A stretch of 64,000 nt of DNA from Schistocephalus solidus (taxonomy: Eukaryota; Platyhelminthes; Cestoda; Diphyllobothriidea; Diphyllobothriidae): the NCBI GenBank assembly GCA_017591395.1, contig WEDG01001504.1, positions 45,001 to 109,000 on the forward strand, in the 5' to 3' direction. A model generated the notes under the pieces. That model saw only the letters and a list, made by a program, of their open reading frames with translations. It was not told where the DNA came from and did no database searches. Below, piece after piece: positions 1 through 10,450 of this stretch (its first letter is position 1; every line of letters begins with the position of its first letter). A program made the position numbers and the translations under genes.

Positions 1-135
1 TCCTCATCCTCATCATCCTCATCCTCATCATCATCCTCATCCTCATCCTCATCCTCCTTCTCGTCCTCATCCTCATCCTCATCATCATCATCATCCTCAT
101 CCTCATCCTCATCAATCATCATCATCATCATCAAT
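1..135. repeat. CATCCT/CAT-type microsatellite
   Basis: Imperfect tandem array of TCATCC and TCA units running off the left edge of the window, with a single CTTCTCGTCC interruption near position 55-65 and an ATCATC-only end. It is simple-sequence DNA; any reading frame through it is a repeat artefact. Confidence 0.95.
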
Positions 136-741
136 ATCAGAGGCGTAGGCGACTGCGGAGGCAAAGCGTCCTTGCATGCGCCGGATATACAATCTAATAG
201 AAGCACAATGCAGAAGAATGGATGAGCAGAAAGTGTGACACCTATACTCCCTTGGGACAAACTGGTACGACGAAGTTTCCTTGCGCAATGCTGCTGTTGT
301 AAAGGATGGTAAATAGAAAGACAGATTAGTGAGCTATTGCATGCTGCAGAGGAGTTTATAAGCGGGTTGCTACACTGCCGTGCAGTGTTGCAACCGAAGG
401 TTGACGACAAATGCGTCGCGGAAACCGAGAGCGAAGCTGGTGCACGAGCATCAACTAAGAGCAGAAAGTGCGGTCTCCAAGTGCCAGTTTGCTACTCATA
501 GATAGAAGGAGGAGGAGAAGGAGGACCATACGTTTGTGAAGGTTTGTTTAGACCAGGCACAGAACTGTTTTCGCCCACACAGCAAATCTCCGTAGGAATT
601 TCGGCATCTTCGTGCCCTCTCTTCAAAGTAATTGCTGGTACACAGAAAAGAAACCTATAACCGGGAAAAATTCCAGTGTCATGGTAAGTCGACTGTCGTA
701 ATCCTACGATGCCTACCGTTTTCACCGCAGAAGGGTGCACA
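136..741. other. No supported gene
   Basis: Unique-looking, moderately GC-rich sequence between the microsatellite and the first dispersed-repeat copy. Short open frames exist on both strands but none has convincing splice sites or protein-like composition. Confidence 0.5.
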
Positions 742-880
742 GACCACGGTGACTTGCGCGCAAATCAGTTTTAAGTGATAGTAACCTTGCACAGCATCTA
801 CCGCACTCTCTATTCCCTTATCTGCGTGTGCCCGGTGTCAAGACAGAGTCAAGAGGACAGAGGCGGATCGGTGTCACAAC
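742..880 (+). repeat. Dispersed repeat family, copy A
   Basis: Shares with four other places in the window the ordered blocks GGTGACTTGCGCG, AGTGATAGTA, GCATCTACCGCACTCTC, GGTGTCAAGACAGAGTCAAG and AGAGGCGG. The match fades after about 880, so this copy may be 3' truncated or diverged. The other copies are near 7150-7480 (+), 8118-8482 (-), 15215-15485 (+) and 24195-24560 (-). Presence on both strands and divergence between copies suggest an old, non-autonomous element. No coding capacity is visible. Confidence 0.75.
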
Positions 881-3800
881 GGCCATATAGCAAACGGCTA
901 ACAGTCCAGCGTCAACGAGGGCTGGTGACATTGGGCCAGTGGCGACCGCGAACTGATAAATTGACAATCCACTCACGCTGTCATAGACCACAAAAAGTGC
1001 AATTATTAAACACAGGCTTTGTTGGCGGCTTGAGCAGCAACCAGGCACGTGGTACAATCACCGGAATGGCCCTGCTGGATACCCTTAAGAAATCACACTA
1101 ACACTTCTCTATGCTCACTAGTCCGCAAAGTTTGCTAACCAGGAGATAACTACCATTGAATTTCTTATCAATTTTTTCAGTTTTTGCGAGTGAGAGATTG
1201 ACTCATTCTGCATGGTAAAACTGAGAAAGTTCGCTTGCTAAAGTTGACAATGCACGAGATGCGAAGAAGGAAGCACGATCGCTTTATTAGCTTAAAGTTT
1301 CGGATTCTCCTTTCGAAGTCCGATAGGGGTAGTGGGTTGCACCGACGTTTCCGTATTTATAGGACGTATTTGTTAGGCCATTACATGCCTATCCCAATTG
1401 GCAGCTCCTGAATGCAGACTTTGTCTGTGACGATTGATTCGAGTGAGGATCCAGAACTTCAGGCTAATAAAACTCTTGTTTCAGTGATCGTGTTTACCTC
1501 TTCGCTTCTATTAGCTGACATGAGATGTAGGGTAGAATTGGCTGGCCAGCTGTGCCTAGTAAGGATTGTGCGAATCATGTGATAGAGTCATAGTCTCTGG
1601 TAATTGATAAGCGACCAGGGTTTTCTGCCGTTTTACCGTATCAGAGGGAGGCCTTTCCAGCCGCATTTTCACCTCCCCCAACGTAGCAGTTTAGGCCTCC
1701 AGAATTGTAGGTGATGCTTTACTTACTGGTGAGCCAAATCTGGCCTGTCTTAGTACCGCTACGGCCTTGGTACCTACTCTACCATATCGATGCCCAGCCA
1801 TTCCTAAGGGTAAAACTGTAGTGACGCGACTGCGTGCACATGTTACAAAGCGGAACCTCTCGCGACTATATGCACGTGCGCACCAGTGGTTGTCTGGTCC
1901 TAGCCAATCCCGACTGTCCAATTTGACCAATTATCTTCAAGGCTGACTCACACATGACCTCGCTGGATGCCCTGTGACGACTCCCGTAGTGCCGAGGGCT
2001 TCGAGGATAGCAGACCCCGAGAAACGAGAAGCACTGAGAGTAACTTCTGGCTAAGACAGAGCTGAATAGAACGGCTAAACATATCGGGGCTCATCCAGAT
2101 GACAAAGAGAAAATGAGACTTTAGTATCAGTATCAGTATATTTGAGGGAGATGTAGGTAAGTCACCTTTGAATTCCATATTTGTACATGCGAGTTGTGGT
2201 ATCAAAAAATAGTATCTCGATATGTTGGCGTGGCCAACATAGTGGAACATAGTTAAAAAAGAGCAGACCGAGCACTCCGGTGATATTTAGGAGAAAAACT
2301 GTCGCCCTTGGGAGGGGTCTAACGGGGGCATTTCGGAGGTCACATGAATCAGCCAGATTCTCCCTTGCTGATTGCAGAGTCCGTTGAGGGATTTCAAAGG
2401 CGGAAATATATGTCCAGATCATCCTCGGTCCATTGCGGTTCGAACCATGGGAGAACGATCATACGACTCATGAACGACGGTCGCCAGGTCCAGCTGATGC
2501 GAATACTCACGGTGTCACCAAGGTGTGCAAATAAGTTAAGCAGCGAAGACCTCGAGGACCCTAGCATGGGAATAATGGGAGAATGCAAGCCCTCGAACGA
2601 AAATAACAAACATAACGTAAATGTATAATATGAAGAATCACAAGTAGAATTTATAGAAAACGCAGAAATGTACACTATGGATAGGTTACCGCAAGGGACA
2701 ACCTGTCTGGATGGGACTGTCAGCCACATAACCGATGGGGAAGGGCCTTGGGAGATGCCGACGTAGCGTTAGGACGGTTGAGAAGCGTTGTCGGTGTGGG
2801 GTCGGCCGCAGAAAGAGGGAGATAGGAAATGGCACCAGCTATTTTCAGCAACGCGCAATCTTTATCCCAGGTCCGCTCGTCAAGGTGTGCACTGCAGTCA
2901 AACAACGTATTCCGTCTCGTTGGGCGTTACACTCAACACGGTCTCACACACTTGGAACATTGCAGTGGCGGCGCCGGACATGCCCTAGTCCGACTGCCAA
3001 CTTTGTCCAACCCCTTCTCCGATAGTCCTGTTGAGAATAAGCTATCCTCCCAATTGACTTTCCACAACTTCTCTGTTGGGCCTGAAGATCTTAGGGGCTA
3101 GGGTCTTCCATAAGAACCAAAGCTGCTGCGATACAGCCACTGCATGGTCTGCCGTGACACACTCATCTCACCCGAGAGCCTGCATAATTCCCAGCTAGCT
3201 GTCGCTGGAAGGCGACACAGTGTAGACCTACCGGCTAGTCTGCAGCCGTCTACTGGATCTTCCTATCGTACCGCCCTTTGATGTGCTTTGAAAGCACCGA
3301 TACTACTACCAGATTCTAAGCGTGGTAGTTAGGCGGTCGTGCATTGGCCCTTCAAAGTTCTATCCGGGGCGTTTTAAGTTCGTAAGCCCTCACAGTGACA
3401 CCTGAGGGAGTGTAAATTACTGACTATCCTAAGGTTCTGCTGTTGAAGGCCGTTGTTGCCTCAACATTATGCAAGTTTGGAGTCCTATTGCTTTGCTGAA
3501 TAACAAGTTTTTCCTTAGTCGTTCCGCACTCTTCAGCGATTGTAAAACACCCTGTGATGTTGACGCCTTCCTCGATTTTCCATGGAGACCCGAACTGTTA
3601 TTTCTTTCCACTCACCTCTTATCCCCTTCTCTGCGTAGCCGTGTTGCAAAAACACCCAATGTGCCCTTCTAAAGAACACAGAGTGGGATTCAAGGCAATT
3701 AACATCTGCATGCAACATCACTACACAAATACACCGGTGAACTTTCATCTCCAAAGTTTTGAAAGCCTACGGGGAAAGGAAGAATATAGTCTCCTCCTCT

Positions 3801-3969
3801 CATCCCCCTCCACAGTTGCCCTGTGGTCTGTGCACTCGGCTCTTCGCAAACGTCTGGATGAACTTTGTCATGAGGTAAACGTTTTCCGTCACGGTAGTTA
3901 ACCGCGAAGTCATTTTGTCCCCACAGACGAGTGTTTGATAGTGGGTGTGTTATATAGGTGAAAGTGATG
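881..3969. other. GC-richer region without supported gene
   Basis: About 3 kb with many short open frames on both strands, typical of higher-GC DNA. I found no pair of good splice sites around a convincing frame and no recognisable protein family. A short GTATCA repeat lies near 2123-2140. Old mobile-element remnants could be hidden here but I cannot show it. Confidence 0.45.
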
Positions 3970-3993
3970 GCTGCTGCTGCAGCAGCCGCAGCG
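3970..3993. repeat. Short CTG/CAG trinucleotide tract
   Basis: CTG units run directly into CAG units (GCTGCTGCTGC followed by AGCAGCCGCAGC), so the tract is also a small inverted repeat able to fold on itself. The polyalanine seen in an open frame across it on the minus strand is explained by this repeat and is not evidence for a gene. Confidence 0.8.
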
Positions 3994-4646
3994 AAGGAGA
4001 CGAAACGCATCGATAAGTCCAAGCCCTACGATTTCGGCCAGTTACTTTAACTTATTATCGATTTTCAGCATTAAACGCTTTGAGAATGCAGAGCCTACAA
4101 GGCTCTTCGAAACCATCAGTAACAATGCAAATCTGTTCCAGTGAGCAACTGCAGTTTCTCAGATAATCCGGCAACCCCGTCGTGGTCTGCCGGAGGGGTG
4201 AGGACCGCCAGCTTCGAATCAAGAAATTAGAGGGAACTGCCATCCTTCGCTGCTAGCGAAGGAATGGAGGGGATGGGCGAAGGCATCTTCTGTGCTGGAC
4301 GAGGATGCGTGTCGCGGGGATTTGCAGTTTGTGTTCTGCTATCTCGTGGACCTCCGACCTCAGTACTCGCATCAAGATGAAAATCCGACTATAGGAAAAC
4401 TCGATCTTAGTTGACAGGTCGTGAGGCGGCTTCATAGAACCACAACAAGCTTCTCACCTATTTTCGATGTCAAAACTAAAACCATTGACGTGCAAAAGAA
4501 GTTTACCCAATGTCTGAAAGTCAAAATCGCGTCTTACCTCAGTCGAGGACTTCAGTTTCCTTTATCTATGAGATATAGACACCTCTGCGTAATACAAAAA
4601 GTCGATCGGACGTTTCGCGTGTTCATTTTATTTTTGTTATTTGCAG
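3994..4646. other. No supported gene
   Basis: Sequence leading to the candidate exon at 4647. If that exon is real this is intron; its last 30 bases are a T-rich acceptor tract. Confidence 0.4.
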
Positions 4647-4753
4647 AATGCCATTGGGAGTCTGTTGTGCCCATCGAGAGTTTGGTTCTTTTTCCCTCAC
4701 ATTTGATTATTTTGCCACTATCCCCAGAGATATTTGGATGCACTGCTTCCCTT
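4647..4753 (+). CDS. Candidate internal exon, unknown protein
   Basis: A long T-rich tract ends in TTATTTGCAG, a strong splice acceptor, immediately before this segment, and it stops at CCCTT followed by GTGAGTTA, a near-consensus donor. One frame is open across all 107 bases: one completing base, 35 codons, one carried base. It encodes a peptide beginning MPLGVCCAHREFGSFSL and ending near RDIWMHCFP, with six aromatic residues and four cysteines. I do not recognise the family. The next candidate exon at 5158 begins with two bases, which completes the codon carried from here. The initiating methionine and the rest of the gene are not identified. A chance open frame between chance splice motifs is the main alternative. 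Confidence 0.45.
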
Positions 4754-5157
4754 GTGAGTTATAAAGCAAATGGCATTCAGCCATAGGACTGTGTCACTCC
4801 TTTCGTTCAGCCACAAACCGTCCCTTGATTTCCTTCCTCTGCATATTTTTACCATGCTCCTGGCATGGGTTTAGTACCCTTCGCTTGGCTGCAGCAATGG
4901 ATCCCGAGTAGCACCAGGCTCACCAGGTTCTAATTTTTAGTCGGTCGAGTATATTTTTTAGGACATTCTCGCCTAGTAGCGGATTATGGCCATCACTGCA
5001 ATTTAGTAGCTCATGGTTTGGGGATAAAAGACTGCTGCGGCTTTCTTTAATGAGGGTAAACCTCCCCGCAGTTACTCACCGCTGACACGAAATTGCTAAT
5101 ATGAGGGTGCCGCAGGACGACTCTGGCGCGACGTGCTTGCTCTTTTGTTTCTGTCAG

Positions 5158-5245
5158 CACAGCCTTTTATGCACGCAGTTAAGTCTCAATGGACGTACCA
5201 GACCAGAAAATGTTTTCGTTTCTTGTTCAGCCTACCTAGACAATG
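5158..5245 (+). CDS. Candidate internal exon, unknown protein
   Basis: Preceded by a pyrimidine-rich acceptor (TGCTCTTTTGTTTCTGTCAG) and ending at CAATG before GTGTTA. Read in phase with the exon at 4647-4753 it gives a basic, aromatic peptide (QPFMHAVKSQWTYQTRKC, then a FRFLFSLPRQ-like end). A second frame is also open across the same bases and continues to a stop at 5326-5328, so the frame is not secure. The donor is weaker than the acceptor. The downstream (TA)n arrays would fall in the following intron. Confidence 0.35.
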
Positions 5246-5377
5246 GTGTTAAGTTCACACCTAATTTTATTTGTTTAAATGTTAGGACTAGGGCTAGTTA
5301 CAACGCAAACCTTATTTTTTTTGTCTGAACTTTTGCATCATGTCCTCGGAGATGACAAAAGAACCAGCTACCGGCGG

Positions 5378-5379
<2 letters not shown>

Positions 5380-5416
<37 letters not shown>
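5380..5416. repeat. (TA)n array 1
   Basis: Perfect TA dinucleotide run of about 36 bases. Self-complementary and a likely cruciform or slippage site. Tyr-Ile alternating translations over it are artefacts. Confidence 0.97.
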
Positions 5417-5418
<2 letters not shown>

Positions 5419-5550
5419 AGCCAAACAAGTGCGTAACAGATGCTGTTTATGTACCTCACTGCACAAGGCATATGATGTACTGATGATCGGTAATGACCGT
5501 GAAACAGCTGTCTGCGTCTTGCCTGTTGCACTCTTAGCAACATATTTGTG

Positions 5551-5551
<1 letters not shown>

Positions 5552-5601
<50 letters not shown>
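5552..5601. repeat. (TA)n array 2
   Basis: Perfect TA run of about 50 bases, about 135 bases downstream of the first. The intervening sequence is not repetitive. Confidence 0.97.
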
Positions 5602-5603
<2 letters not shown>

Positions 5604-6945
5604 TATCATTTTCGCGAAAAAACAGACCGCCAAGTGGAGAGGGTTTACTGTACATTTAAACATCTAGCGTGTTGAAGTGGTAGGCAACTATGACTGAAAC
5701 GTAACTCCATCCTGTCTCAGGTCTATAATTGAAATTGTACTCGCATCAAAACAACTGAAATATTTTAAATAGGACCGAGCTTGCTTGCGTAATTTTATTT
5801 AACGACTTATCATTCAGATTGAAACTGTCCGGGAGTATTTCTACTAGATTTGACGTGCTGTATCAGAATGTGAAATTTTAGTTTTATCTAGGGGGCGGGG
5901 ATGGCTCTTTTTGACGGCAGCAATCAGGCGTGATAGACCGTAAACCGCCTGACCTACAAGCTGGACATCCTGGGGTTGTGGAGAGGGGAGGAGGGGGGAG
6001 GAGGGGGGAGGATGGGGGTGGGAAGGCGCTCGAACTATCAGGGTTGAGTGGCCGAATCGATCACGTAATCTAACTGCCTGCGCCCGTCGGGACACCCTCT
6101 CTCTTCGAATTGCCATTGCGCCTAAATACCAGAACGGATGGGAGGTGGGGTAGACGGGGGGAGAGAGATAATCGCTTTATTTCAGGACAGCAGGCTATTC
6201 CCATCAAAATAGCTTGGTTACGGACGACGAAGAAGGGGACAAAAGGAGCTGCAAACAGCGCAAATTATGGGACTGTTAAGACTTAAAGTCCCACTGCCCG
6301 TCCTGACTGTTAATAGGTAAGACAACAATCAGTAGGATAAAATCCACTCACTGCTGTGTGAAGTGACATCGCAGCACTTAGCTCAGAAGAGTGTGTGAGT
6401 GACATTCTAGACTTCACCCAACGATGCGCCTGGCCGTCGTAAGAGGTAGTCGAATTGTGGCCTCTACCAGCGGTAACAGAGGCCATACAAAGGCTGCATC
6501 CTAAATTGAGAATATTCTTTTGCACAAGGTAGAAAATGTGACAGCCTAATAGTTGGAGGCGAGACCGAATATAAACATCTGCAAGTGGTCACATTGAGAG
6601 CTGACGAAGGTTACCGAGGAAAGTAGGCCTTACTTGGAATGCACAAGTTTGCGGAAAACAGGTCTGACGTGAGGAAACCACTAGAAGGCTTAGACAACAT
6701 TTTGAAGAGATTTGATTTCCGCGGGGATATTATCAACAAGAGAAGGGATGTGGAATGTTCACAGCTTCAAAATACGCTACGCTGATTTCTGATAAACAGG
6801 CTGAAAGACTATACGAGGTGTGTTGAGTGTTCAGCTGATGGAGTTAACATCTGCCCCTTGTGTAATCGCGGTATATTTATCTCGGCACCCCTCCCGCCTT
6901 AAAACAGACGGCCTTGTGCTAAATTACAGGAAAGACAAATATATA
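5602..6945. other. No supported gene; contains a G-rich tract
   Basis: No exon with good splice sites seen. At about 5976-6016 the plus strand carries three GAGGGGGGAG-like units, a purine-rich block that could adopt a G-quadruplex. A minus-strand frame over 5844-6116 is open for 90 codons but is proline-rich because of that block, so I do not call it a gene. Confidence 0.5.
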
Positions 6946-7050
6946 CCTGTCCTAACCCTAACATTAGAACTCGCCCAAACACTAAACAGTAACCTTAATC
7001 TTAACACTTACCTTATATTAAGCCTAACTCTAATCCTTTACCTAATTTTA
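6946..7050. repeat. Degenerate CCTAA-type (telomere-like) tract
   Basis: Repeated CCTAACCCTAAC, AACCTTAATCTTAAC, CCTAACTCTAATCC and CCTAATTT units, loosely periodic at about six bases. Flatworm telomeres use TTAGGG (CCCTAA on the other strand), so this looks like an old interstitial tract. The leucine/threonine-rich open frame over it is a repeat artefact. Confidence 0.55.
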
Positions 7051-7149
7051 CTGGAATCAAGCGCATTAGGGACGGTTCCTGTTCCCGTATTCTGCCAGGG
7101 GTGCATTTAAGCAACCTCTAGCTTTATATCCATAAAAAACAGTTTGCCC

Positions 7150-7480
7150 GATTCCGACGAAGTCCACCATGTGCCCTACCGCACGGTGCCACAGGGACGG
7201 CGATTTACACATATTAGATTATATTGAGAGTAGACTTGTGCTGCATCTACCACACTCTCTACCCCTCCCCAACCCGGGCCCCATATCAAGACCAAGTCAA
7301 GAAGACTGGAGGCGGCCAAAGGCGCAGGTGCTTGGCGTGGCCTGAGCCGCTCATAAGCATGCTGCTACACCTGGCTCGGATCCCACGCGTAGGAGGGCCG
7401 TAGAGGCCACACTAAGAAGGAGTAATTGCAGCTCACTCTCAGTATACCAGGCACCCACTCCACACAAGAATTTGCTGGAC
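7150..7480 (+). repeat. Dispersed repeat family, copy B
   Basis: Carries the family blocks in order: TCCACCATGTGC, GGGACGGCGATTT, AGTAGACTTGTGCTGCATCTACC, ACTCTCTACCCCTCCCC, AAGACCAAGTCAAGAAGAC, GGAGGCGG, GCGCAGGTGCTTGGCG, TGAGCCGC and ACACCTGGCTCGGATCCC. The CTCGGATCCC block vaguely resembles an RNA polymerase III B box, but there is no convincing A box, so I do not call it a tRNA-derived SINE. The end near 7480 is approximate; copy D shares the CCACTCCAC-like tail. Confidence 0.75.
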
Positions 7481-7657
7481 TATTTGCGGTTCAGGTTATC
7501 CTAGACTTCAGCTGACAGCAAAACACTTTGATGCAATCTGTCGGGTGGTTAGTCACCATGGGGGATATTTGAGCGTGCCTTTCTCATTCCAAGTTAAAAA
7601 TTGCTTCAACTACCGATCTTTGTTCTGCATGTTAATTACATTTTTCCTCTTGTGCAG

Positions 7658-7729
7658 AAGAAGATATTTTTGCAAGGTCTTATGTGGGCGTCGTTTGAGT
7701 TGCCCTCAAGCACTCGATCAGAGTTCTGA
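7658..7729 (+). CDS. Candidate terminal exon, unknown protein
   Basis: A strong pyrimidine-rich acceptor (TTTTTCCTCTTGTGCAG) precedes a frame of 23 codons ending in TGA: KKIFLQGLMWASFELPSST followed by RSEF. The peptide is ordinary in composition and begins in phase 0. Another possibility is that the exon is only 19 bases, ending at CAAG before GTCTTA. No AATAAA lies close behind the stop, so the terminal-exon reading is weak. No recognised domain. Confidence 0.3.
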   Translation, partial: KKIFLQGLMWASFELPSSTRSEF

Positions 7730-8021
7730 GAGCAGACAATTAGGCCTGAACTAATGTTGTCTCTTCTACGGGTAGTTTCCATTTACCGAATTTACCAAAC
7801 CAATCTTCACCTCTAGCGATTTTTTTGTCCTTAGTTCTACTAAGCCTTTATGCTGTTTAAATGCGTTCCCAGCTCCTCGAAAGTAGGCGTTACCGAATGG
7901 AGCTACGTAAATCATGCAATGCTGCTGTCCAATTTTGGTTGCTTTTAAATTCTTCACCAGTTTATCGCTAGTTTGGAGTAAATCAGTGTAAAGTAAGCTT
8001 TATATGTGCAAAGCAAACGTT

Positions 8022-8117
8022 GGTATGAACCGAACCCCTTGAAACTGTGTCATGCAGCGGCAGAATATCTGCAAAACCCCTGTCTGGGCTTTAGTTAGTA
8101 TCTGTGCTGCCATTGTG
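8022..8117 (+). repeat. Direct repeat, left copy (about 95 bp)
   Basis: Matches 8702-8800 in the same orientation through the blocks ATGAACCGAA-CCC, TCATGCAGC-GCAGAATATC, AAAC, TG-GGCTTTAGTTAGTA and CTG-T. The two copies bracket repeat copy C and intervening unique sequence. Confidence 0.75.
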
Positions 8118-8482
8118 CCCCCTAAACGGGCCACGTGGTTGATGCGTTGGACCAACACGGGGGCCAAATTAGGGCACGGCAGGCGTTATTCGGGTTGCGC
8201 CCCATAACAAATGCCGAACATGGGAGGTGTGGTGGCACGCCTAAGGGCGGCTAGGACTTAGGGGACCCAGCCGCGCCAGCAACCTGCGTCCCTCTCGCCT
8301 CCGGTCTTCTTGACTCTGTCTTGACACCAGGGCTCAGGTGGGGAGGAGGAGAGTGCGGTAGATGCAGCGAAAGTCTACTATCACTTTAAACTAAATCACG
8401 CGCAAGTCACCGTCCCTGCTCCACTTTCCCATGGAGCATACGGTGGACATCGTCGAACTACGACGGTCGAACTGTCGTGCTG
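8118..8482 (-). repeat. Dispersed repeat family, copy C (reverse orientation)
   Basis: The reverse complement gives the most complete family member in the window: GATGTCCACCGTATGCTCC, GGGACGGTGACTTGCGCG, AAAGTGATAGTAGAC, GCTGCATCTACCGCACTCTCC, GGTGTCAAGACAGAGTCAAG, GACCGGAGGCGAGAGGG, GGCGCGGCTG and CCACCACACC. The far end towards 8118 is not shared with the other copies as clearly, so the boundary there is approximate. Confidence 0.8.
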
Positions 8483-8701
8483 CCATTATGGTGTATTATG
8501 TAACCTCGAGGCATGCTAATGACTGCCTTTTGGTAGTTTACTGAATGTTACGCGGTTATCCCGCTATGACTGATGGAATTTGGCCAAAATATAAATGTAA
8601 ACTTTCGATATGTGCCTGTAAAGCTCAGCTCTGACTGACGTATTCCACGTTATCGATTAATCTCCGAGGAAATTAAAAAAGCGGCACATTTAGGGGGTCC
8701 A

Positions 8702-8800
8702 CTGATGAACCGAAACCCAGTACAGCTGTTTCATGCAGCTGCAGAATATCGAGGAAACACGGGCTGGACTTTTAGCTAATACGCCTGTTCTATCGTGTAA
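8702..8800 (+). repeat. Direct repeat, right copy (about 95 bp)
   Basis: Second copy of the 8022-8117 sequence, diverged by several substitutions and small indels. It lies about 60 bases upstream of the first exon of the 8859-9285 gene fragment, so it is probably intronic. Confidence 0.75.
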
Positions 8801-8858
8801 TATCAATATGCAACATTTTTCATTTTTCAACTTAAACCCCTGCCTTGTAATTTGACAG

Positions 8859-8912
8859 ACCATTGACTTCGTTGACATTGAGGAACTGAAGGACGAATAC
8901 GCTGCTCTAAAG
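8859..8912 (+). CDS. Internal exon 1 of a charged, coiled-coil-like protein
   Basis: Bounded by TTGTAATTTGACAG (acceptor) and GTGAGCCT (donor). The 54-base exon is exactly 18 codons in phase 0, TIDFVDIEELKDEYAALK, acidic and helix-forming with leucine/isoleucine spacing typical of a coiled coil. The next two exons continue in phase 0, which makes the three together the best-supported gene fragment in the GC-rich part of the window. The sequence is GC-richer than the flanking introns. I do not recognise the protein. Upstream exons must exist because there is no start codon here; I could not place them with confidence. Confidence 0.7.
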
Positions 8913-9000
8913 GTGAGCCTAGTCTTTTTTTGACCCAACGCAATCCCTCCTGCTGCAGAATCACTCCTTCCTGTGTGCCCTTATTACTTTTCAATCGTAG

Positions 9001-9084
9001 GCACTGGAAGGGCGTCTCACGGGCCACCTGGAGGACATGAAAAAGTTTGAGGAGGATCCCTGCGCCACCCAGACCTTGCTAAAT
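9001..9084 (+). CDS. Internal exon 2 of the same protein
   Basis: The acceptor is a long pyrimidine tract ending TTTTCAATCGTAG. The frame continues directly from the previous exon (18 + 28 codons) as ALEGRLTGHLEDMKKFEEDP, then a CATQTLLN-like end. It keeps the acidic, amphipathic helix character (LEGRL..HLEDMKKFEE). The donor I propose, AAT before GTTTTC, is weak; if it is not used, the frame stays open to a TAA near 9142 and this would be the last exon. No AATAAA signal follows that stop closely, which slightly favours splicing onward to 9253. Confidence 0.65.
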
Positions 9085-9252
9085 GTTTTCGCATTTCTTC
9101 GAAATTCACAAATTTTTAATTTTTCCTCTGCATGTCAGAGCTAAAGTCTAGCCATTGATTACATCTATGTGCTCCTTGATAAATCAGTGAATTTTGACTA
9201 TCAGATAGCGTTTTTATAATCGGGTTGTCCCCAATTTCATTTGGTTGTGCAG

Positions 9253-9285
9253 CTGGAGGGCACGACTGGGGGACTCTTAACGAAG
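9253..9285 (+). CDS. Small internal exon 3 of the same protein
   Basis: A 33-base segment between TTTCATTTGGTTGTGCAG (good acceptor) and GTTAGGAAC (acceptable donor). In phase 0 it reads LEGTTGGLLTK, continuing the frame of the two exons before it. A further acceptor, TTTGGTTTCTTGCAG, ends at 9338; joining to it would give an immediate TGA in phase 0, so the protein may end there with only a stop codon in the last coding exon. Small symmetric exons are common in tapeworm genes. Confidence 0.55.
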
Positions 9286-10234
9286 GTTAGGAACGTAGAT
9301 ATCACTTATTGGCAGCAAGTTTATTTGGTTTCTTGCAGTGAAAATTTAACCGTCTCTAACGGAATGTCTACCGTGTGCCCCGTGGAACCCTGACTTGCGC
9401 TGCACTCATCTCCCACTCACCGGGGTCCGGTGGCATGTTAGAGTCAAGATGACCTGGCGCAGTAGTTGACAAAAACCAAAAGTTCGAGCGCCACATATGA
9501 CTTGGTTCCCACAGCATGTACCTAGATTTCGTATGGGAAACTCGGAGCTCAATGCTTGAGGGCGCCATAAAGTTGATAAAGATCCACTGCAGCCAGCGGC
9601 ACAGTAGTTTGTTGCCCCGAAAAAGTGTGCGAATTTCAGGATCCGGTGGCTTTACCTCACGCCGACAAATATGCACGATGTCATTCCTAGGTGACCTGAT
9701 CCACTTTTTTTTGGAACCTTGTCAGGAGTAAGAATAAGGCCCGTTCTACGTGATCTTTCATTATCAAAAGTAAAATAAATGAGTTTTGAAACAACCAGGG
9801 TGTCATAATAGTCGCCGCTTAAAAATTTACCGTTTGACCCGATACTTCGTTCTCCCTACTAACCTGGCAAAAAAATTCTAACCCTAACAAGTACAATGGA
9901 TAGAGTGAGGGTTACGTCGGCATGTAGTACAGTCGCGTATTACTTGCTGGCCTATCCTTTGCTCCCGGCGTTGGGTCGCATATTTACGTTCTTGCCCAGC
10001 CAGACTCTCAGGCCCGCATAGGACCGAGCTACCCCGTCAGTAAGCAGCCTTCCAAGGAAAGGCTCTTTAAACGACATGATAGCTTCAAGTGCGTCACTTT
10101 TATTATAGTAAGGAAAGCGCTGATATTTCATGGCAATAGATTCCCCCTGACTATCTCTCTTTCTCTTCCCTATCTCACGAACCAGTGGACTGTCCGAGCC
10201 AGTCAGGTAGTTTGCGCTGCGATGGGGGTGGGGG
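9286..10234. other. No supported gene
   Basis: Possible 3' untranslated region of the upstream gene in the first part, then unassigned sequence. A short CTAACCCTAACA motif (near 9878) is telomere-like but isolated. Confidence 0.45.
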
Positions 10235-10450
10235 GTGCAGTAGTGCTAGTAGTATTAATAGTAGTAGAAGTAATATTAGTATTAGTAATAATAGTATTAT
10301 TAGAAGAACTATTTGTAATAACATTAGTAATATTAGTAGTGGTGATAGAAGAAAGAACAGTAGTATTTATGGTAATCGTAGTAGACGGAGCAGTAAAAGT
10401 ATTAATAGCAGTAGTGATAATGGTGGTTTTAGTAGTATTAAAAATGTTAT
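10235..10450. repeat. Imperfect GTA/ATT trinucleotide tract
   Basis: About 210 bases of degenerate AGT/ATT/GTA triplets with scattered substitutions. Because the unit is three bases, all frames stay open: Ser/Asn-rich and Val-rich on the plus strand, Thr/Ile/Asn-rich on the minus strand. None is evidence for a gene. Confidence 0.9.

Noticed and set aside
3699..4022. Minus-strand frame with polyalanine
   Set aside because: The polyalanine is the CTG/CAG tract; there are no supporting splice sites or homology.
5279..5663. Open frames with Tyr-Ile repeats on both strands
   Set aside because: Produced by the (TA)n arrays.
5844..6116. 90-codon minus-strand frame, proline-rich in the middle
   Set aside because: The proline run comes from the G-rich tandem block; the rest was not enough to call a gene.
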